The notes under the pieces were generated by a model that was not told the DNA's origin, did not search any database, and was given only the letters and a program-made list of their open reading frames with translations. Below are positions 38,647-42,954 of a stretch of 42,954 nt of DNA, in pieces (within the stretch, counting starts at the first letter, position 1; each line of letters begins with the position of its first letter). The position numbers were made by a program, and so were the translations under genes. Source of the DNA: Rubellimicrobium roseum (GTDB lineage: Bacteria > Pseudomonadota > Alphaproteobacteria > Rhodobacterales > Rhodobacteraceae); assembly GCF_006152145.1 (NCBI RefSeq), contig NZ_VDFV01000033.1:1-42954 (forward strand). The letters are read 5' to 3'.

Positions 38647-39552
38647 ATGATGGCATCCCAGACCCCCAAAACCTTTGACCCTGAGCGCGAGATCGCGGAC
38701 AGGATCATCGCCGCTCTGGAGGCGGGTACGCCCCCGTGGCGCAAGCCGTGGACGGGGCAGAAAGGTGGCGCGGCCTTCCCGCTGCGGGCTACAGGCGAGC
38801 GGTATCGCGGCATCAACGTCCTCATGCTCTGGCTGGAGGCGGCCGAGAAGGGCTACGCGTCGCCGTTCTGGATGACGTACAAGCAAGCCAGTGAACTGGG
38901 CGGGCAGGTCCGCAAGGGCGAGCGCTCCACCCTCGTGGTGAAGTATGGCGTGGTGGAGAAGGAAGGCGACGCGGGGGACGAAGTGCGCCGGCCCTATCTG
39001 CGTGCCTACCACGTCTTCAACGCCGATCAGATTGACCGTTTGCCGGAGAGCTTCACCCGCGAGGTCGAAGCCCCCCAGGACCTGGGCACCCGACCCGACG
39101 AGGCGTTGGAGGCTTACTTCGCCCGGCTGGGCGCCACGGTCGAGACTGGTCCCGACCCTCGAGCCTACTATGATACCGTCCGCGACCTCATCCACATGCC
39201 CCCGATTGCCACCTTCTACACCACCCAGGGCTACTACGAGACCCTGGGCCACGAAGCGGTGCACTGGACGGGAGGCACGGCGCGGCTGGACCGGCTGACT
39301 CGGTGCAAGGACCGACAGGCCTATGCGTTCGAGGAACTCGTGGCCGAGATTGGGCAGTGCCTTCTCTTCGCGACGCTGGGCCTCACCCCATCCATCGACC
39401 AGTCGGCGGCTTACGTCGAGGGCTGGCTAAAGGCGCTGGCCGAGGACAAGAAAGCCATCTTCCGGGCGGCCAGCGAAGCGCAGAAGGCGGTGGACCTCAT
39501 CACGGAGCGGTGCGGCCCAAACCCTGACATTGAGCAGGCGGTGGCAGCATAG
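38647..39552 (+). CDS. ardC: ArdC-like antirestriction protein
   Basis: 301 aa. The N-terminal ssDNA-binding domain (DUF1738: REIADRIIAALEAGTPPWRK, NVLMLWLEA, FWMTYKQASELGGQVRKGE) is followed by a zinc-metallopeptidase-like domain with HEAVH in ETLGHEAVHWTGG and a distal Glu in YAFEELVAEIG. ArdC proteins shield incoming plasmid ssDNA from restriction. ATG 38647 follows GGAG at 4-bp spacing; a second ATG follows immediately. A terminator lies 18 bp downstream. Confidence 0.92.
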   Translation: MMASQTPKTFDPEREIADRIIAALEAGTPPWRKPWTGQKGGAAFPLRATGERYRGINVLMLWLEAAEKGYASPFWMTYKQASELGGQVRKGERSTLVVKYGVVEKEGDAGDEVRRPYLRAYHVFNADQIDRLPESFTREVEAPQDLGTRPDEALEAYFARLGATVETGPDPRAYYDTVRDLIHMPPIATFYTTQGYYETLGHEAVHWTGGTARLDRLTRCKDRQAYAFEELVAEIGQCLLFATLGLTPSIDQSAAYVEGWLKALAEDKKAIFRAASEAQKAVDLITERCGPNPDIEQAVAA

Positions 39553-39570
39553 ACAGCCCCCCTCTTTCCA

Positions 39571-39594
39571 GACCCCTGCGCCGCTGCAGGGGTC
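39571..39594 (+). terminator. Intrinsic terminator of ardC
   Basis: GACCCCTGC (39571-39579) and GCAGGGGTC (39586-39594) form a perfect 9-bp stem with a 6-nt loop, followed by a moderately T-rich stretch (TTCGATGTTCCTTCTC). Confidence 0.65.
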
Positions 39595-39852
39595 TTCGAT
39601 GTTCCTTCTCAACGTGTTCTGTCAACCTCGGGCATGTCGAACATGAGCCCGTACGGTTCCCTTGTGTCCTGTTGTAACCAGAGGAGCCACCGCATGAGCT
39701 TGAGCCCTTGTGCCCGCTCAGCCGAGAAGGGGTTTGGCTTGTCCTCCTAGAGGTGGACGGAAGGGTGGATCGGCCGTCATCTTGGAGTATTGAATGCCCA
39801 GTGGGCTGGGTCTCCCGCCTCTTCTCTCGTGCCGGGCCTAGGCGCTGCGGGG
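39595..39852. other. Spacer between ardC and the LacI remnant
   Basis: 258 bp, no gene recognised. It contains a short lower-GC stretch (about 39600-39690). This is the border between the conjugation and establishment genes and ordinary cargo. Confidence 0.35.
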
Positions 39853-40311
39853 TTACACAGGCGCCGGCTCCGTGCTCCCGCGCACCACGAGCTTGAGGGG
39901 CAGCAACTCCCGCCCGTTTGGCAAGGCGCCCTCGAGGATGGCGGTAACTGCCCGCTCGGCGATCTCGCGGAAGGGTTGCTCCATGGTGGTGAGCGGCAGG
40001 GGCGATCTGGCCGCCTCCAGCACACCATCGAAGCCTATGACGGAGACGTCCTGCGGCACGCGTAGTCCCCGGGCGGCGAGCCCGGCCAGGGCGGGCGGGG
40101 CGACACGGTCCGACATGGCGAGGAGGGCCGTCGGGGTGGTCTCCCCGTCGGCAAAGAGGAGACCCAGCACCACTCCGATGTTGCTGCCGTCCCGGTTGAC
40201 GGCGTGCAGCGGCACCTCGAGCTCGGGGATGCCGGCCTGGGCCAACGCGGCCCTCTCGCTCTGGCCACCGTGGCAACGCGAGGTCAGCACGACCGCAGCA
40301 AAACTGACCAT
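39853..40311 (-). pseudogene. LacI/PurR-family regulator, C-terminal remnant
   Basis: 152 codons matching only the distal part of the sugar-binding domain: PTALLAMSDRVAPPALAGLA, RGLRVPQDVSVIGFDGVLEA, PLTTMEQPFREIAERAV and the ending LKLVVRGST. The N-terminal HTH and first half of the sensor (about 180 residues) are absent; upstream sequence in all frames does not supply them. It cannot bind DNA as a LacI protein. It may have controlled a sugar operon such as the one at 3-7 kb, but no link is shown. Confidence 0.75.
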
Positions 40312-40340
40312 GCGTCAATGTGTCAGCTATGCTGACGCAT
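40305..40340. promoter_or_regulatory. Cluster of TGAC/GTCA half-sites
   Basis: TGAC (40305-40308), GTCA (40314-40317), GTCAGC (40322-40327) and GCTGAC (40331-40336) form nested inverted repeats; ATGCGTCA (40310-40317) also pairs with TGACGCAT (40333-40340). It looks like an operator region, at the broken end of the LacI remnant and 57 bp before the next rightward gene. Confidence 0.45.
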
Positions 40341-40396
40341 CCATGCGGCCGTAGAGGACCTCCATTCTCCTCCCCAGACTGGAAGGTCGGCCGCGG

Positions 40397-40690
40397 ATGC
40401 TTCACCTCCACAATCCTGCGAACCAGGCTCATCTCAAGGAGCTGGAGGGCCGGCTGTCGTCCCTTCTGGCCGCGGCCCCGGTGAGCCCGTTCAACGCGAT
40501 GGACGCGGAAGCCGTCACCTGCGCCCTCATCGAGGTGGTGCGCGGCTTCGACCGCGGCCTGATCTCGGCCGAGGATGCGGAGGGCATCTTTTCGTCCTTC
40601 CACGTTCCGGGATTCAGCTTCCCGGCTTGGCTGGCCGAGATGGCCGACGAGGACGTCTACGTCGCGGCCCCGCTGCGGCGGGCCGCCTAA
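40397..40690 (+). CDS. Small hypothetical protein
   Basis: 97 aa, not recognised. It is soluble, with helical segments (HLKELEGRLSSLLAAAPVSP, AVTCALIEVVRGFDRGLISA) and an acidic C-terminus (WLAEMADEDVYVAAPLRRAA). Codon use resembles neighbouring real genes. ATG 40397 has no strong ribosome site. Confidence 0.55.
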   Translation: MLHLHNPANQAHLKELEGRLSSLLAAAPVSPFNAMDAEAVTCALIEVVRGFDRGLISAEDAEGIFSSFHVPGFSFPAWLAEMADEDVYVAAPLRRAA

Positions 40691-40802
40691 ACGCTGGTCT
40701 CGCCCGTGCCGCCCGGCAGGGCGGCGCCCGCGCGCGAGGCGCCGTCTGGCCGGAACGCCCGGCTCGCGCTAGGCTGCACGCCAGCAGCCGGGAGAGGGCG
40801 AG

Positions 40803-41258
40803 ATGACGGAAGCCGGGACCCCTGAGATCCGAACGGGCGACCAGGTGCTCGACGTCTTCGGCGAGACGGTCATCGTCCGCCGCGACCCCCTGGGGGCGCC
40901 GCTGGATGCCTCCGTGATCGAGGAGATCGTGCCGCCTGGCGTGGCTGGTCCCTGGCACCGCCATTCACGCGAGGACGAGGTGTCCTACGTCATCGAGGGC
41001 ACCTTCCGCATCTGGCGCGGCGAGGAGGTATTCGACCTCGGTCCGGGCGGGGTGGCGCTCCTGCCCCGGGATCAGGCTCACACCTTCCAGAACGTAGGCT
41101 CCGCCACGGCCCGCCTTCTGACCGTCATCACGCCCGCAGGGCTGGAGCGCTTCTTCCAGGAGGTCGCCGAGGGCAACTGGGGCGAGGACGACCTCGACGA
41201 GGTGGTGGCGGTCGCGGCCAGGTTCGGGGTGGAGATCCTGGGACCGCCTCCGGCGTGA
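40803..41258 (+). CDS. Cupin-domain protein
   Basis: 151 aa with a single conserved beta-barrel. Cupin motif 1 is GPWHRHSREDEVSYVIEGTF, with His-His-Glu metal ligands, and motif 2 is LLPRDQAHTFQNVG. Function cannot be assigned beyond a metal-binding small-molecule enzyme or sensor. The gene has GGGAG upstream of ATG 40803. Confidence 0.85.
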   Translation: MTEAGTPEIRTGDQVLDVFGETVIVRRDPLGAPLDASVIEEIVPPGVAGPWHRHSREDEVSYVIEGTFRIWRGEEVFDLGPGGVALLPRDQAHTFQNVGSATARLLTVITPAGLERFFQEVAEGNWGEDDLDEVVAVAARFGVEILGPPPA

Positions 41259-41360
41259 GGCGCGTCCAACAAACCTCTGGCGCGGCGAGCCGTTCCCGCG
41301 CACCCTGACCCTGCGCCACCGGACGGGAGCGGGCGCGACAAACAGCGCAGGGGGACAGCC

Positions 41361-41840
41361 ATGATCAAGGAGTTCCGCGACTTCATCGCCAAGGGCAACG
41401 TGATGGACCTCGCCGTGGGGATCATCATCGGTGCGGCCTTCACGGCCATCGTCTCGAGCCTCGTCGATGACATCATCAACCCGATCATCGGGCTCATCAT
41501 CGGCGGGGTAGACTTCTCGAACCTTTACTATGTCATGTCCGGCAGCGTGCCGGAAGGCGCGGGCCTCCAGACCGCGAAGGACTCGGGGGCCGCTGTCTTC
41601 GCCTATGGCTCGTTCATCACCGCCATCATCAACTTCCTCATCATCGCCTTCGTCGTGTTCCTGCTGGTCAAGGCGGTGAACCGCATCAAGGACCGGGCAG
41701 TCCGCAAAGGCGAGGAGGTGCCCTCGGCGCCCAAGGGCCCGACCCAGGAGGAGCTGCTGACCGACATCCGCAACCTGCTGGCCACGGGCCGCTCGGAGGT
41801 GACGCCCGGCGGGACGAGGGGGCCGACCGGGACGATGTAG
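41361..41840 (+). CDS. mscL: Large-conductance mechanosensitive channel MscL
   Basis: 159 aa. The N-terminal helix and TM1 ([40 protein letters not shown]) are canonical; the periplasmic loop includes [22 protein letters not shown]2 is [20 protein letters not shown], and the C-terminal helix is [16 protein letters not shown]. It releases solutes on osmotic downshock. AGGGGGA precedes the ATG. Confidence 0.95.
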   Translation: MIKEFRDFIAKGNVMDLAVGIIIGAAFTAIVSSLVDDIINPIIGLIIGGVDFSNLYYVMSGSVPEGAGLQTAKDSGAAVFAYGSFITAIINFLIIAFVVFLLVKAVNRIKDRAVRKGEEVPSAPKGPTQEELLTDIRNLLATGRSEVTPGGTRGPTGTM

Positions 41841-42089
41841 GCGCAAAGCTGATGGGGCCGCGCCATTGCAGTGTCGGCCGGGGGATCCTACGGCAGGCCG
41901 ACGCTCTCGCGGGTGATCCATCTCCCCTAGCCTGGAGAGGTGTCAGTGGCTGCAAACGCACGTGGAAGGAGCATGGGCCTGAGGTCTGCGCGGTGTGCCT
42001 GAAGAGCTGCTTTCTTCTGGACAAGCCTAGCGAACTGCGGTGCAGCCTAGAGCTTCAACCTGCCCCGATGCTCACCACAGGAGAAACCC

Positions 42090-42377
42090 ATGGCCAACCA
42101 GATGACCAAGACGCAGCTCGTCGCCGCCCTCGCCGAACGGACCGGCGGCGACAAGAAGCAGGCCAGCGCCATGCTCGACGCCCTCACCGGCATCATCACG
42201 GAAACGGTATCCCAGGGCGGCGCCGTGACCCTGCCGGGCGTTGGCAAGATCACCTGCCGCGAGCGGTCCGAGCGCATGGCTCGGAACCCAGGTACGGGGG
42301 AGCAGATCCAGAAGCCCGCCGACAAGGTGATCAAGGTCACCATCGCCAAGGCCCTCAAGGACAGCATCAACCCCTGA
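42090..42377 (+). CDS. hup: HU-family nucleoid protein
   Basis: 95-aa DNA-bending protein. N-terminal helices MTKTQLVAALAERTGGDKKQ and AMLDALTGIITETVSQGG are followed by VTLPGVGKITCRERSERMAR and the DNA-contacting arm NPGTGEQIQKPADKV, then KVTIAKALKDSI. It is complete and canonical. AGGAG lies 8-12 bp upstream of the ATG. Confidence 0.95.
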   Translation: MANQMTKTQLVAALAERTGGDKKQASAMLDALTGIITETVSQGGAVTLPGVGKITCRERSERMARNPGTGEQIQKPADKVIKVTIAKALKDSINP

Positions 42378-42689
42378 GACATCCAGGGAACTGAAGGGGC
42401 TCCTCAACGCTGAAGCCGACAATTCGTAGGCTCACCGAAGCCGCACTGGACGACCCTCACTGTGGGCCTAGAAGCGATGTTCGTCGGCGTTTGCCGGCAG
42501 ACCCGTATGTCCCTCAAATGAGTGACGTCTTGCCGCCGGGGCCAATCCTGCACCCTTCAGGCGTATCTGTTCCACTGCACACACGCGGGGTGGACGCCTG
42601 AGTTCGGTGGAGCGACCGAAGGGCGGCGGACAGGCCGCCGCCCGTATCCTGCGACCCAGAGTAGGTCCACTCCCAGGATCCGTTCGAGT
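42378..42689. other. Gene-free interval after the HU gene
   Basis: 312 bp between HU and the convergent YidB-like gene. No gene, terminator or repeat was recognised. A minus-strand frame that spans it is a frame-shifted reading of the neighbouring YidB-like gene. Confidence 0.4.
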
Positions 42690-42954
42690 TCAGCCAAACT
42701 CGTGCGGTTGGGGGATCCGCCCCTGCGGCGTGTACTGGTCCACCGCCCTGGGCAGCTCGCGCGAGAGCCGCTGAAGGAGTTCCTCGCGCGACAGTCCGGT
42801 AGCCTCGGTCAGGTCTTCCAGCACGTCCGGCCCGAGCGCCGCCTCGAGATCTTGGGGCTCCACCTCCCGGTTCTGGCCCGTGCCGGCTCCGTTGCAAACT
42901 CTGACCGAGGACAGGCTGGGGTAAGCGGCTGGCTCGCGGCCGATTAGCAGAGCC
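42690..42954 (-). CDS. YidB-like (DUF937) protein, C-terminal part
   Basis: The frame ends at the TGA at 42690 and is open to the right edge. The last 65 codons read TGQNREVEPQDLEAALGPDV, LEDLTEATGLSREELLQRLS, RELPRAVDQYTPQGRIP, the normal DUF937/YidB ending. Upstream of GTGQN the sequence no longer looks like the family (SLSSVRVCNGAG), so it may be a fusion border or a truncated gene; the start is outside the window or missing. Confidence 0.6.
   Translation of the reverse strand, partial: ALLIGREPAAYPSLSSVRVCNGAGTGQNREVEPQDLEAALGPDVLEDLTEATGLSREELLQRLSRELPRAVDQYTPQGRIPQPHEFG

Noticed and set aside
42514-42897. 127-codon minus-strand frame
   Set aside because: It is a neighbouring frame of the YidB-like gene; the conserved DUF937 ending is in the frame stopping at 42690.

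Overview
The window is GC-rich DNA from an alphaproteobacterium, most likely a Rhodobacteraceae (Roseobacter-group) plasmid or chromid. Reasons: a RepC-type replication initiator with a countertranscript RNA upstream, HvrA-like H-NS proteins, a GAAC-N7-GAAC alphaproteobacterial SOS box, and a complete VirB/VirD4-type conjugation system with VirC1/VirC2-like and VirD2-like proteins. No rRNA, tRNA or CRISPR array was seen.

Layout. (1) 1-3064: nested insertion sequences, an IS1182-type element inside an IS256-type transposase gene, itself next to an IS21-type istB. (2) 3066-6840: a sugar-uptake operon whose first visible gene (Gfo/Idh/MocA oxidoreductase) was beheaded at the IS21 end, followed by intact RbsA-like ATPase, RbsC-like permease and an ABM-domain protein. 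(3) 7167-7920: a FitAB/VapBC-type toxin-antitoxin pair with a palindromic operator. (4) 8125-9825: replication module with a palindrome, an antisense RNA with a strong leftward terminator, and solo repC carrying an AT-rich candidate origin. (5) 10292-11200: two H-NS-like genes. (6) 11795-14989: DUF3768, a 610-aa ParB-like protein, SSB and a small protein, resembling a conjugative leading region. (7) 15365-22432: DNA-processing genes: virC2-like and virC1 leftward, mobC/virD1-like, virD2 and virD4 rightward, separated by 580 bp that hold a 392-bp array of 7-bp repeats and a perfect inverted repeat, together the best oriT/overdrive candidate. (8) 22460-23079: ParDE with its operator. (9) 23320-34999: one leftward, translationally coupled mating-pore operon: orf114, virB1, B2, B3, B4, B7, transglycosylase/VirB5-like hybrid, B5, B8, B9, B10, B11, an unknown secreted protein, B6. 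(10) 35266-39594: a small secreted protein, SOS-controlled umuDC, a membrane-anchored nuclease with a 53-aa partner, and the ArdC-like antirestriction protein. (11) 39853-42954: ordinary cargo: LacI-family remnant, cupin, MscL, HU, part of a YidB-like gene.

How it works together: VirC1/VirC2, MobC and VirD2 would assemble at the intergenic region at 16.9-17.4 kb and nick it. VirD4 couples the strand to the VirB pore. SSB, ParB-like, DUF3768 and ArdC would protect or establish the incoming strand. RepC and its antisense RNA set copy number, and the two toxin-antitoxin pairs stabilise the replicon.

Most unusual features: the heptanucleotide array, an SLT transglycosylase embedded in a VirB5-like frame, an internally duplicated VirD4 membrane anchor, a 55-aa VirB7-like lipoprotein, and an SOS box lying across the umuD start codon. 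All assignments come from reading the sequence and remembered family features; no database search was run.
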